Assembly: GCA_003194525.1 (NCBI GenBank)
Contig: NBIV01000087.1
Span: forward strand, 124,001-188,000
Direction of reading: 5' to 3'
DNA length: 64,000 bases
DNA from: Gracilariopsis chorda
Lineage: Eukaryota; Rhodophyta; Florideophyceae; Gracilariales; Gracilariaceae
Shown here: positions 51,797 through 62,283 of the stretch, piece after piece
How positions within the stretch are numbered: the first letter of the stretch is position 1
Layout of the letters: each line of letters opens with the position of its first letter
Notes under the pieces: generated by a model
Database searches by the model: none
The model's input: only the letters and a program-made list of their open reading frames with translations
What the model was told of the DNA's origin: nothing
Program-made: the position numbers and the translations under genes

Positions 51797-52301
51797 TGGT
51801 GCGGTGGAAACAGCCGTGGGGTGGTTGACGAGCAGTTGAGGTTTGGAAGGGTGTGCGACGGACGAGGGAGGTGGAGGAAGTTTGTGCTCTACGAGTTGAT
51901 AAGTGAGACATAACGATCGATGACCGTTCTCCTCTCGGCGTTGTCGCCAGCGGAAAACCTTTATTTGGGTTGTCTACCGTACCAAGGGTAACCCTTTACG
52001 TGGACATCGTGCTAACAATAAGATGCATGTCCTCGGCTCTACAGTTCCCACGCGTATGATACTGCACGTAGACAAAGCGCGCCAATACTGCGCACAACTG
52101 CGAATCGAAGCATCGGGCACATGCACTGGTACCTGTGTACCAGAAGGTACCAGTGCAGGCAGTGGCGCGCTGCAGATATTTTCGTGTTGCATCAGCGTCA
52201 CCCGAGGAGCACGCCAACGGCATACATAATCTCTCACCACCGGCAACAGTCCTCACCGCCAGCACGCTCACAAACCCGAAGCCATAGCTGCCGTCTTCAG
52301 C
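51797..52301. other. Divergent promoter region with motif and 12-bp inverted repeat
   Basis: It lies between the acidic-protein gene (-) and BOLA4 (+). It contains TAACCCTTTA at 51989-51998, next to an upstream ACCAAGGGTA, and the perfect inverted repeat TGCACTGGTACC (52122-52133) / GGTACCAGTGCA (52146-52157). Confidence 0.55.
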
Positions 52302-52796
52302 ATGAGAAACGCCTTCATTCCCCCAGCGCTACGCGCCATGAGAGCCGCATACGGCCTGCCACTTTCCAATGTACAGACGAGTCGACCCGCGCTGGCAATG
52401 TCATGCGGCGGTCCTCCGAAAGGCGTTTCCATCCGCACAACTGCGCCGGCACCCGGCGAGGAAGATACCTCAATGTCCGCCGTACATCGTAAGATCACAG
52501 CCGCGTTAAACCCCTCCCACCTGGAGGTAATCCCCACCTACGGCGATCCCAACGGCTCGCACGTCACTATTAAAGTGGTCAGCGACCAGTTTCAGGGCGT
52601 TTCGCCCGTCAAGAGGCATCAAATGGTTTATCAAGCCATTTGGGAAGAACTTTCGGTACGCTATCGTTCTTCACCTTTTCCATCACATCTTGTGCGTCTG
52701 GGTCACTAACTGCTTTGCCTCCGCACCCGCGCGTAGGGTCCCATTCACGCTGTCGACAAACTGGTTACAAACACCCCGGATGAAGTTTCTCACTGA
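52302..52796 (+). CDS. BOLA4: BolA-family protein (BOLA4-like), two exons
   Basis: Exons are 52302-52655 and 52737-52796 (137 residues); the 81-bp intron has GTACGC...TAG ends. The C-terminal BolA fold reads LEVIPTYGDPNGSHVTIKVVS, then RHQMVYQAIWEELS and IHAVDKLVTNTPDE, closest by eye to plant BOLA4 with its MVYKAIWEEL. The first 50 or so residues are rich in Arg, Ala and Ser and may be a plastid or mitochondrial presequence. BolA proteins pair with monothiol glutaredoxins and take part in Fe-S cluster handling. Its last codons overlap the stop of the FUT8-like gene on the other strand by 7 bp. Confidence 0.85.
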
Positions 52797-53911
52797 TTCT
52801 TATTGTCCTTCATATTATTACAATACACTTGATTCGCATCTTGCGACCCGCAGTAATCCTGTCCAAACGTGCGCCAAGCCACGCCACAAGCCCATCGATC
52901 GTCCAAGCTCACGCTACTGTCCGCCCTTTGCCACCGCAACACGTGCACAAGCCTGCCCAAGTTACTTGAAAACGTACAAACGAACAGAGAAGCCCTTCTC
53001 ATAATTTCGATTTCAGCCAACAAAGTAACCACTCTTCCCACATTCTTCCTCAGATACAGACGATTCATGACAGCTTGGACGTGACCTTTTCGACTTTTCG
53101 CCTCCTTCACAGTCACCACTGCTCGTCCCCTCAGGTAATATCGCAGCTCCGCCAGCACGGATCCGTCATCAGTTGCCACAAACACCGAGCTGTTATCATT
53201 TGCGAGTAACTTCACCGCGTCTGCATATCGCTTTAGAGGAACGAACGGTCTTTCCTTCTTCTTATCCCCTCTGCGTACATGCAGCGCCACGTACGGTTCA
53301 GTCAGCCCCACTTCATCCACCACCTGCTGCACCACCTTCCGCATTCGTTCGTTCAACTGCCACATCTCCGTTGCCAATTTTCTACTCCGCTCGAGCTGTC
53401 CACTTTGCAGCTGTTGCAGCGCGGTTGCGGTGTATCCGTAGCTGCTTTTCGACGAGATGATCACGCACTTCTTATTCCACTGCGACGACTTATCCATCTC
53501 AGATAACTCCTCACACTCTTCCCTAATCTTGCACGAGTCTTGCGAGCGTTCCGGCGCTTGAAAGGACGTGAAGTAACAGCTCCAACCGCGATGTGCGCCG
53601 CAGCCGTAGTTCCAGTATCGCCCTTCATTGATGCATAGAGATGCATTAGAAACGTCAGCAAGCGCGTACGCGTCAACTAGACGAAGTGCTTGCGACCCAA
53701 GTCCGTTGAATTTCGTCTCCTTATAAATGAATTGCAGTCGCGGAGGTTCCTTCCTGGCGAGCACCACTTCGGTTTTGCGTCGTCTACGACGATGTGGCAA
53801 CACAGCCAGGGATAAGATGAACAGCGCGAGCAGACAAGCTAAGATTGTACTGAAACGCCGTCGGGATACATGCTGCTTGTTTCGTATTACAAATCGTCTC
53901 ATGGTCTGCAT
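52790..53911 (-). CDS. FUT8-like (GT23) fucosyltransferase, type II membrane protein
   Basis: The 373-residue product starts at ATG 53911. The membrane anchor is at about residues 22-39 (TILACLLALFILSLAVLP). The lumenal domain has GLGSQALRLVDAYALAD, the GDP-binding YVALHVRRGDK, VFVATDD, and the C-terminal FVCTFSSNLGRLV...SLDD, matching the alpha-1,6-fucosyltransferase pattern. FUT8 adds core fucose to N-glycans; whether this enzyme does the same is inferred. It is shorter than animal FUT8 and lacks the SH3 domain. It converges on BOLA4. Confidence 0.75.
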   Translation of the reverse strand: MQTMRRFVIRNKQHVSRRRFSTILACLLALFILSLAVLPHRRRRRKTEVVLARKEPPRLQFIYKETKFNGLGSQALRLVDAYALADVSNASLCINEGRYWNYGCGAHRGWSCYFTSFQAPERSQDSCKIREECEELSEMDKSSQWNKKCVIISSKSSYGYTATALQQLQSGQLERSRKLATEMWQLNERMRKVVQQVVDEVGLTEPYVALHVRRGDKKKERPFVPLKRYADAVKLLANDNSSVFVATDDGSVLAELRYYLRGRAVVTVKEAKSRKGHVQAVMNRLYLRKNVGRVVTLLAEIEIMRRASLFVCTFSSNLGRLVHVLRWQRADSSVSLDDRWACGVAWRTFGQDYCGSQDANQVYCNNMKDNKNQ

Positions 53912-54673
53912 TCATGTCCATTCGCGTTTCCGTGCAGAGAGAAGCAGCTTAGACAGGAGCCATGGGATGGCTGCAAGAGTTTCGATTCACGCTCATGGAC
54001 GCAGAGTATCCGTGAAAAAGGCGCTTTTTGACGCCTTTGAGCAAGCATGTTTTTAGATGGGGTGTACGTGATGTTTGTGTGTGTCGGTTGGAATTGAAAA
54101 CTGTCTGTCCTGCTAGATTCTCATCGTGCTTCGCTTCGGAACTCCGGGTAAAAAGTAATGCTCCGTGCTCTTTGAAGTTTGTGAGAACCCGCCACTGGGT
54201 TTGTCTCCCAAACATGAAAGACACACTCCTACTGAATTACAAATGGTACGTGGTACGTAACCCTTACCCTTACCAACGGCAGCAACTGCTGGTCTAACCC
54301 TCTAGCAACGGATCGGTACAACTACGAAAAAAAATCACTATGCAAATATTGCTCACTGCGACAGACCAAGCCTGTGAGGACTTGATTTGGGGGTAGATTG
54401 CTAACTCACTGCGGTGTTTCCTTCTCCATGTACCGGTACTCGAGAGTGCCACATGTACGCCAAACGGGCTAGATAGATTCCGCAGGTGTTACAAAAGCAC
54501 CCGCTTTCGACTTCCTTTCACCCCCCACACTTTGGACCAGGTACTCGAGCCAGCTTTTGCCTCTACAAGAACGGTCAAACTCAAGCCTACGTGTGCAAGG
54601 TAACCCTTTAGTGCCGATTTCCAATTTGGCTCAATTTGCACCTTCCACCTTATTCTTGCAGTCTCAACGGAGT
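53912..54673. other. Divergent promoter region with two recurring motifs
   Basis: It lies between the FUT8-like gene (-) and STK19 (+). It holds the complement of CCGTTGGTA at 54271-54279 beside repeated GGTACGT and CCCTTA units (54244-54272), and TAACCCTTTA at 54601-54610, 64 bp before the STK19 ATG. Confidence 0.55.
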
Positions 54674-55474
54674 ATGCAGCCGTCCAACACACTCAACCCG
54701 CTTCCAGTGGCGCTCAAGGCGCGACGGACAACGCGTCGTCGACCACGCTTTCAACCTCGTCGCTCAAGACAAACCAAGCAACCAAAGCTAGATGAAGAAG
54801 ACCAAGTTTTTGCTTCCCTTCCAATAATATCCGATACTCGTGTTGCTCTGCGAGTTATCCGAGAGGACTGGTCAGAGGCCGCGAACCAGGATCTTCCCAG
54901 AACACCCCCGCTAGTGCTCCGAAGCCAGGTCACCGCACTCGTAGCAAACAAGTCTGAAATACATCGTGAGCTTGATGCAGCGTGCTCGGAAGGCTTACGC
55001 CGCATCGTACTCCCTGGAGGAAGCGATTGTTTTATCACACCCGAGGACTTCGAAGCGAGGGCACAGCACTCCGAATCACCGGTATTGCAAAAGTTCTTCA
55101 ACGAGGTGTTCAAGCAGAACCACCTACCATGGCTGTCACTATCGTCCTTGCAACAAGTTTACGCTGAACACACTGATGACGCAATCGATGAGCTTGTGCG
55201 AAACGGATACTTGACCAGTGTTGATGAACACTCGTATAATTTTTGCTTTCCGGGAATGGGCATGTTTATGAAGAACCGAGAAGCTGGCGCGAAACACATT
55301 TTGTCCATTTTGAAAAGAACCCCGTACAAAGAGATGGTTCTCACCAAACTACAGCTTCGCACATTGAAGGACACCTGTTTTACTGCAAGATGGCATGTAC
55401 GCGATGTCGTGGGATCCGGACAAGCGGAGTGCGTCGACACGTCTGTTGGAGTCCTAGTCAGATTAGTCATCTGA
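54674..55474 (+). CDS. STK19: STK19-like winged-helix protein
   Basis: The 266-residue product starts at the first ATG (54674); the frame is open to 54557. A basic N-terminal stretch (ARRTTRRRPRFQPRR) could be a nuclear signal. The rest matches the STK19 fold of tandem winged helices: LVLRSQVTALVANKSEIHRELDAA, the middle domain with SSLQQVYAEHTDDAIDELVRNGYL, and FPGMGMFMKNREAGAKHILS...RWHVRDVVGSGQ. Despite its name, STK19 is not a typical kinase; it binds DNA and acts in transcription-coupled repair. CMSS1 lies tail to tail 64 bp away. Confidence 0.82.
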   Translation: MQPSNTLNPLPVALKARRTTRRRPRFQPRRSRQTKQPKLDEEDQVFASLPIISDTRVALRVIREDWSEAANQDLPRTPPLVLRSQVTALVANKSEIHRELDAACSEGLRRIVLPGGSDCFITPEDFEARAQHSESPVLQKFFNEVFKQNHLPWLSLSSLQQVYAEHTDDAIDELVRNGYLTSVDEHSYNFCFPGMGMFMKNREAGAKHILSILKRTPYKEMVLTKLQLRTLKDTCFTARWHVRDVVGSGQAECVDTSVGVLVRLVI

Positions 55475-55538
55475 CGACAGACGTGATAGACGACCATACG
55501 TACATGAACGGTATGCGCTGCATAACTCAATAACAGTG

Positions 55539-56690
55539 TCAAGTCTTTTCTTCGGTCTCCGGCTTCTTAGCCTTTGTACTCACATCATCCAATCGAATCG
55601 GTTGTGCTTTCGGAATCGTAAGCATCACTTTCATACCCTTCCTCATTCGCTCTCTTCCGCATTCGTGTATGAACTGAAGTACTTCATTCCGCACAGGTGG
55701 AAAGTCAAACATATTGCGGAGTCGCTCATCTCGTGCAAAGTCAAGGACGATGAGTAAAGTATGTCTCAAAGTCATTTGGCCATCTTCTACTAATCTGTGC
55801 ACACGCCTCGCCGTGCCTGCAGCGGTGGGAATTACTCCCTTTCTACATGCCCGGCGCAACCATTGCTGTTGTTCCTCAGTCTGTATATGCTTTCCAAACA
55901 ACTTTCCCACAGACTGCCCATCATAAAACCGAGGGGCTATTCGTACAGCTCGTTTCGCACTGCCGGCAAGCGCAATTACCGCAACGCCTGGGACCGCTTT
56001 CTTGGACTTACGGAAACCAGTCTTGGACTTATATTCCGCCCCAATTGCTTCTTTGACATGTGGAATAAAGTTTTCTTCGCCGTCTTCAGTGACCACGAGC
56101 ACCTGATCTTCAGACCACGGTTCATTTTCATCCATAGTTATATCTTTCTCCTTTGTCCATCGAACGTACTCCTTCCAGAGGAATTCGTGCGGTTTCGTAC
56201 AAATCATGTCGTCCGCATTAGCACGATCCATTTCATGGCGGGTTCGTTTTGCGTGACGCTCGAGCGTTCGAGCTCTCTTTGCGGTCTCGGCATGATGCTC
56301 ATCTTGTTCCTGTTCATGATCGGATGCATCTTCTTTTGTCTTTGATGGATTCTGTTGCTGGGCCTGTTTCCGGCGCTTCTTCTTAGCTTTCTGGGCATGC
56401 ATCTTCTTACGCGCTTTTTGCAGATCTCGTCTTAACTTGGCGTGCTCGCTTGCTACAAACGTTTGAACCGCCTCGACAACTTTGTCCTTTTCTGGGACCG
56501 CGTTCCCAGCTCTTTCAGAAGGCCTGGATTCTCCTGACTCAGTGTGCTGTCTCTTTGTCCGCGGGCTCTCTTGTGCTTCATGGTTACTCAAACTCCTTGA
56601 GTCTTCGCGATTTCGCTTGCGAGAACGCTTTGATTTGCTCTTCTTAGTGCGTTCTGAAATCATGCTAGCTTTGTCAGACTGCATTGCCAT
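55539..56690 (-). CDS. CMSS1: CMS1/CMSS1-like ribosome biogenesis protein
   Basis: The 383-residue product starts at ATG 56690. The N-terminal half is very rich in Lys, Arg and Glu (nuclear/nucleolar signals and coiled coil). The C-terminal part resembles the Cms1 domain, a helicase-like fold without helicase motifs: VPGVAVIALAGSAKRAVRIA, then VGKLFGKHIQTEEQQQWLRR, then GVIPTAAGTARRVHRLVEDG and TLLIVLDFARDERLRNMFDF. Cms1 is a component of the 90S pre-ribosome with U3 snoRNA. The TAACCCTTTA motif lies upstream at 57009-57018 (complement). Confidence 0.8.
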   Translation of the reverse strand: MAMQSDKASMISERTKKSKSKRSRKRNREDSRSLSNHEAQESPRTKRQHTESGESRPSERAGNAVPEKDKVVEAVQTFVASEHAKLRRDLQKARKKMHAQKAKKKRRKQAQQQNPSKTKEDASDHEQEQDEHHAETAKRARTLERHAKRTRHEMDRANADDMICTKPHEFLWKEYVRWTKEKDITMDENEPWSEDQVLVVTEDGEENFIPHVKEAIGAEYKSKTGFRKSKKAVPGVAVIALAGSAKRAVRIAPRFYDGQSVGKLFGKHIQTEEQQQWLRRACRKGVIPTAAGTARRVHRLVEDGQMTLRHTLLIVLDFARDERLRNMFDFPPVRNEVLQFIHECGRERMRKGMKVMLTIPKAQPIRLDDVSTKAKKPETEEKT

Positions 56691-59600
56691 ATCGTCTGGC
56701 CCGCTTTCTGCTTAAAAGGGCGATGGGCAATTGCCTCAACCTTGGACGGTAAACGGTTTTATAACTTGAATACAAGGGTCGCCCTTACAACACACGGGTT
56801 AGCAGTTAGACTCCGTCGCACGTTCAAGCCTTGAGGCGGCCGGCCGGCAAAAGAATCGCAGGATCAAGGTCCGCTCCCAAAGTGCGGAGCAAAATCAAAA
56901 AAATAGCATTACACAGCGTGGGCTTTACAGTTGTTCTTTTCCAGACCTGAACTTGCGTTTTCTTCGTCGTGGGGGCTTGCCGTTGCCACCACAGACAAGT
57001 CACAAAGGTAAAGGGTTATATGTCAAGATGATGCTTGGAAGGATGGTGATGGGTAGATGAAGTGCTGCCCTCTCGATTTCTCGAGGCGGGCAGCGATCAC
57101 TCTAGCTTTTGTAGCAATAGATTATCTGCAACTTAGATATGAACAAGCGACCACCTCGTCGCTCTGTCTCTCGGAGCTGATGAGCTTGAAACAGAGACAG
57201 GATGGCTGTAGTGCTACAGATCACCAGTGCCAAGAGATATCTGAAGGGGTGCGAAAGGTACTTGTGGACAATACTACCTATACGAATACGAATACGATAA
57301 AGCTCTTAACAATCTTTAGCTGCCTGAGAGGGCCAGCAAATTCAAACCAAATTTCAGGACAGTAAGGGAGCGCCGCTCAGTGCACATGCAAGTTTGCGCG
57401 CTCGAACACGTGCCGACCTTCTAAAATGTCTAGAAAAGACTACAAGTACCTTGTAACAAGTTCACGCCGGACGAGGAAACCTATGGATCTGGGATTGATT
57501 CTAGTAAGGTCTAGCTTCCATTTAAGGATCAGCTTCTACAAGTTATTATTTCATCATAGGAATTACAAGAGCGAAGCCCACATTAGTACATACGTTGGTC
57601 AGAGAATCGCAAACCGCTTCGCATCATTGATGACTGATAGCTTACAACCACGGCAGTTTCTTCAAGTTTGGCGCGCGTTATACCGTGGTTCTTATTACCC
57701 ATATGTACCTAAGAGCTGTGCAAATTCGTTTTTTTCGTGCTTTCATCATCGCTACGTCATTACTACTTGACTTATTTGGATGAGTTAATCCTGTTCCTTA
57801 AAACCACAGTCTCTCTGTATCAGAATGAGAGACATTTAATTGAGATGCCGAAATATATCTTCGCAAAGGGTTACACGAATGGTAATACTTCTGATAGGAG
57901 AATTTGTGAATAACTTGGGTCCCTAAGAAAGCATTGCCTCTCATCATCAGAACATACGGAACAAAATCTTTCATTCCACTAGTGGGGTACCGCAAACCCC
58001 ACATAGCTACACGAAGTGTTCTTTCGCTCTCTGCCAACTTAAGTTGACCGGGAATACCCAATAGTCAATTATGTTTTCTGTATCAGAGCGGATCCGGTCT
58101 TGAAAGAGTTCTGAATCAGTTTCATTGCATTTCATCATTTCTCTGATCTTGTCATTTTTTGAACGCATATCCTTATATAAGACGTATTTAGAGTTATTCA
58201 GGCTTGCATCTCTAAGTGTTACTCAAGAGAAGTGTCCTATGTATAATTTACTTAAAGAAACTCTTTTCGTACAAGCTTTTTAGCTTTGATAACGTAAAGC
58301 ATGTCCGATGTATCAATATGTCTAATCGAGGTGAGGGATGTTGAACTTCAAGGAACTTCTTTTTCTTGAATCGCTGAAGGTTTGCGCAGACTCTCCAAAC
58401 TACATAGATCAAAATATTCAACTTGAAACGGAAAAGATATGTAAGGTTTACGTAACTAAGGGCTAGAGACGTTGACTGCGGAACTACAAGGGTGTAACGT
58501 GTTCAGCTAAACAATATGCCGCCGTGTAAACACATACGTGCTTCGCGTTTCAGCTAAATCAGTTCGACAATTGTCATGCGCCACAAACTCCAATGACTTT
58601 CAAATGTGGAAGCGAGAGAAAAAGAAACTAAGATTTCAAGGATGAGATACACACAGCGTCTTTTCCCTTTACAACTTATCCATCATACCCACAGAAATTA
58701 AGGATAGGTCGTCATCACAAACATGACGTGAGCTTGTGGCGAAGAGTTCCATATAATATCTATCAGGGGCATCGTAACATAAGCATATCGGTTCTGGGTC
58801 ATCCCGATTGTGCAGGGCATGAATAAGAAAAGCTGCATGGACGAAGGTACACGCACATACCGTTCAAATTACGTTTAGTTTCGCATACATAACCGTTACA
58901 AATTCGTCCTGGAACTTGGAAAAGAGAAGATTGCTGGTTTCACTGCATTGGACGAGCCAAGTGCAGCCATTCCGAAGTGTCTCAGCTTCAGTGTTTTCAG
59001 AGCCCCCAAAACTGTGGCTCAAGGCAGTGAATAAGGTGCAGCTGGGCCCGATCGTGAAACCATGAGACAACCATTATATGCAATTTGCTTCATGTACGGG
59101 GGTAACAAGATTTTCACTCCTGTGGCACGTAGGGGCCTCGTCTGTTTGTTACGTAACACATAAAGCTCGTCTTAGACTTATAGTCATACCCTTTCACCGG
59201 TCCAGTGTTCCGAGAGGAAGGCCATGAAAGCCATCCCGGTACAAACCAGTTCACGAAACCGTTTTTTTTTGAGGAACGCTGAACAAACTTTTGTTTTCAT
59301 GATTCACAGACATGATTTGTATTTCAATCCGTGCGCCTATCGATCATAACAAGTGGTATAAAAATAAGGCTTATGTAAACAGTGAAAGCTGGCATTTTGA
59401 CATATGTTTTCCAGCACTATTGAATGCTCTTTTAGACATCAGGAAAGTTTTGTTTGTAAAATAACGTTAGCTACAGTGCAGTGTTGTCAAGTTCTCCAAA
59501 AGTGTGGACCAAAAACTGTCAGAAATGAATGTAACTGGCTCGAAACATGCTTTTAAGTTAGTACGTAAAGCCTTGGGCGGGATATGTAAGTAACTGTACT

Positions 59601-61461
59601 TAAGGTGATGTCATTCTAAAACTAATGATGGTGGAAGAATTCTCATCGTCGTAAGACAGGCAGAACAACATTTTTTTGTCTTTTCGTTGTTACTATGGAA
59701 CCCTTTGAGAAACTGTGTTTCTCTCATAAGTAGGCGTGACGCAAGGGACGAGGCTAGGATTGGGCGAAAAGAACTTGGAAGAGAATCGTATGTTTGAGAC
59801 AAGTCCATGAGTTACGACTGAGGAAAAGGATGTTTGGTGCACAACGAAAAGGTTGTGACATCGCTTACCGTGCACGAAGCTCGTGTGGGCTTGATAATAG
59901 AATTCTTTTTTACTGGGCTGTGACAACACGTGCAAGGCTATGAAATTATATCGGATTTGAACAGCAGAGACGGCATGACGCTTTTGATAAGTTGTTCCGG
60001 AGCACAAGAGGGTATTGTTTCGTAACCCATACCTCACTCGCTCACAGAAGATATTGCTTTCAGTCGCGAGTTTCGTAACTTGAAACAAAGCTCAATACGT
60101 CGCAGTCAACGATCATGAGAGCTTGAGATAGAAGGAGATGACGATTGGGCCCTTTGTTGTTGTAGTTGTAGAAACTGTTTTGCTCATTTGTATCTCGAGC
60201 TTTCAAAAACTGAATCGATACGTTTATTGCAGAAACAGGGAATGAAAGAAGAAAGAGTAGTTGATTTTTGCATTGTTCCTCCCCTGCGGAGATTGATATT
60301 TGCTTCTCTCAGAAGAACGAAATATGAAGCACGGTGCGTAGCACAGAAAAAAATGGAGCGGATGGAGTGTATTGACGAATGGCAGAACTGATATTACGAC
60401 AAATGTGTGAATTGTGAGCGTGCCACCAATTGAAAATGGTTGTGGTGTGAGTTTATAAAATGAACGGCGAAAAATGGGGCGTAGCATGTCGATACTGAAT
60501 GCGATGCACACAGCATCGGATCGATGCTACAAGAACGGGAACAGTGAGTGTTGCAAGGATGGAGAAAGTAGTTGCATTACTCGGCAAAGGCAATCAAATT
60601 GGCAGCACGAACACAACCGAACGGCGAACCCAAATACATCACCACGTGAAAAGCGAAAGCGGTTGCTGGTGGATACAGTTGACGTGGCACTCTGAAACAG
60701 TGAAAAGCAGGCGGACTCATGACACAAACGAACGGCACCAACGGGGGAGGAAGATCGAGCAACCAACAAAATCGCAGCAAGCGTCGCGAAGGCGCAAAAG
60801 GTTTTTTTGGCGCGTCACAAGCGCTGGAGGCGGGACGAAAACACTGGCGCCCCGTCGGGGCAGGCGCCGACTCCAAGTGGGTGGCACAGCGATCAATGCG
60901 CATATACAAGTCACAGTTGGTAGCGGAGCGGCCAATGAGCGACGTGCGTACAGAACGCGCCGAGCGCCGTGACAAGAGCTAAGAACCCTCGGACCGGCGC
61001 CACTCGCTGCGCGCAACCTTCTGTCGAGCGCGTCGCGCGGCGGCTGCGCAGTGAGTACAAGCGCTGAGCAGAGCTCTGCGTGGGTGGCGTCAACCGCGCG
61101 CCGTTATACGCCTCATCGCCTCTCCGATTGGCTGTTGTGTCGATAGCGAAGCGCCACGAGATGCTGCTCGCGATGCGCGTGCGCCTGGCGTCATGTCATA
61201 CGGCGTCATCTTGGACGGTGCAAGAAGAAGGAGGCACCGTCCCCTCGCACGTACTTCGCGTAAATGCGCACTATCACCTTCACACCTCTACGTTGCGTCA
61301 AACTTCGCTCTCATGCAACTCATTACAGCTGCTCATACGGCGCTCTCCGCGCCATTGGCGATGCGCATGTGCTCATTGTGTGCTCATCGCGTGGCGCAAC
61401 GAAGTAGTATAAAACAGTGATAGCGGAATGCTCGGACGATGCACATGCCCCCCTTCTTGTC
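56691..61461. other. 4.8-kb gene-poor stretch, AT-rich then GC-rich
   Basis: No supported protein gene. Positions 57-60.5 kb are AT-rich with short frames in all phases. From about 60.7 kb the sequence becomes GC-rich and carries three CCAAT boxes (60932-60936, complement at 61127-61131 and 61354-61358), which probably belong to the next gene's promoter. The complement of TAACCCTTTA lies at 57009-57018. A non-coding RNA gene cannot be excluded. Confidence 0.4.
61408..61414 (+). promoter_or_regulatory. TATA box of the Ser-rich protein gene
   Basis: TATAAAA lies 48 bp before ATG 61462, downstream of three CCAAT boxes. Confidence 0.45.
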
Positions 61462-62283
61462 ATGAGCTCACCGCCGTCCCCCAGTCAACCAGGTCTGTCC
61501 ACAAACGCATCAATCATGAAAAAGCGAAGGGGTCGTCAACCGCGCCAGTCCGTGGTGCCCGCCAGTCTTCACCAAAGCATTATTGAATTCTCTTCCAAGA
61601 TAGGATCGCCCTCCTTGCACTCCGACTTTCGCGATTTCATGGGGTGGACGTCCAAGATTAGTGGGGCGCAATACGTGCCCGCTTGGCGCCAACTGGCGCA
61701 AGACGTGTTGAAAGCGAGCCAGGACATTGGGCCGCACAGACTGGCGGAACTGAAACGCGATGTGATTTTCGACATCATGGGGTTGGTGGTCAAGAAGAAG
61801 CCGCACGAAACGGACAAACTGGTAAGCACGAACGCACGGCGCCAGCTGAACAACAAGAACCCCAAGCAACACACGTTGATGACGCTCCTGGAGATGCATA
61901 TTGGCGAAATGCACAACCTGCGATCGCGCTCGTCCGGAGGCGGCTCCTCCTCGGCGATGGGCGGGTCATCGATGGCGCCCGTGGCGTCCTCTTCTTCGTC
62001 GATGGGCATGCCGGTGGCCAGGGGCGGCGCGTCCTCCAGCGGGCCGTCGCGCAAGGTGGATAGGGGCTCCTCGGCCGGATCGTCGTCGCGTTCGGGCGAT
62101 CGGCACGCGGTAAGGACGTCGACGGCAATGGAGATCTCGGCGCTGCTGTCCGGCGAGGGCGGGTCGTCCGGGGCGGGGTCTTCATCAGCGCAGCGCAGGC
62201 TGCCGTCCATCACGCAGCTCGACGCGCACATCCAGGCGCGCAAGGAGAAGGACAAGCAGCGTGACAAGCGGCACAGGCGCTGA
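61462..62283 (+). CDS. Unrecognised basic and Ser-rich protein
   Basis: The 273-residue product starts at ATG 61462; the frame is open to 61417 without another ATG. A basic stretch (KKRRGRQPRQS) looks like a nuclear signal. Residues 35-150 are predicted ordered and helical (DFRDFMGWTSKISG, WRQLAQDVLKASQD, LKRDVIFDIMGLVVKKK). A long Ser/Gly-rich linker and a basic C-terminal helix (RKEKDKQRDKRHRR) follow. No domain is recognised. Codon use is GC-rich compared with genes left of 56 kb. Confidence 0.55.
   Translation: MSSPPSPSQPGLSTNASIMKKRRGRQPRQSVVPASLHQSIIEFSSKIGSPSLHSDFRDFMGWTSKISGAQYVPAWRQLAQDVLKASQDIGPHRLAELKRDVIFDIMGLVVKKKPHETDKLVSTNARRQLNNKNPKQHTLMTLLEMHIGEMHNLRSRSSGGGSSSAMGGSSMAPVASSSSSMGMPVARGGASSSGPSRKVDRGSSAGSSSRSGDRHAVRTSTAMEISALLSGEGGSSGAGSSSAQRRLPSITQLDAHIQARKEKDKQRDKRHRR

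Noticed and set aside
57057..57770. Two plus-strand frames of 102 and 114 codons
   Set aside because: They lie in AT-rich DNA, show no motif and have no partner exon.
60719..60982. 87-codon open frame in the GC-rich promoter region
   Set aside because: GC-rich DNA lacks stops by chance; opposite-strand frames are equally long and no domain is visible.
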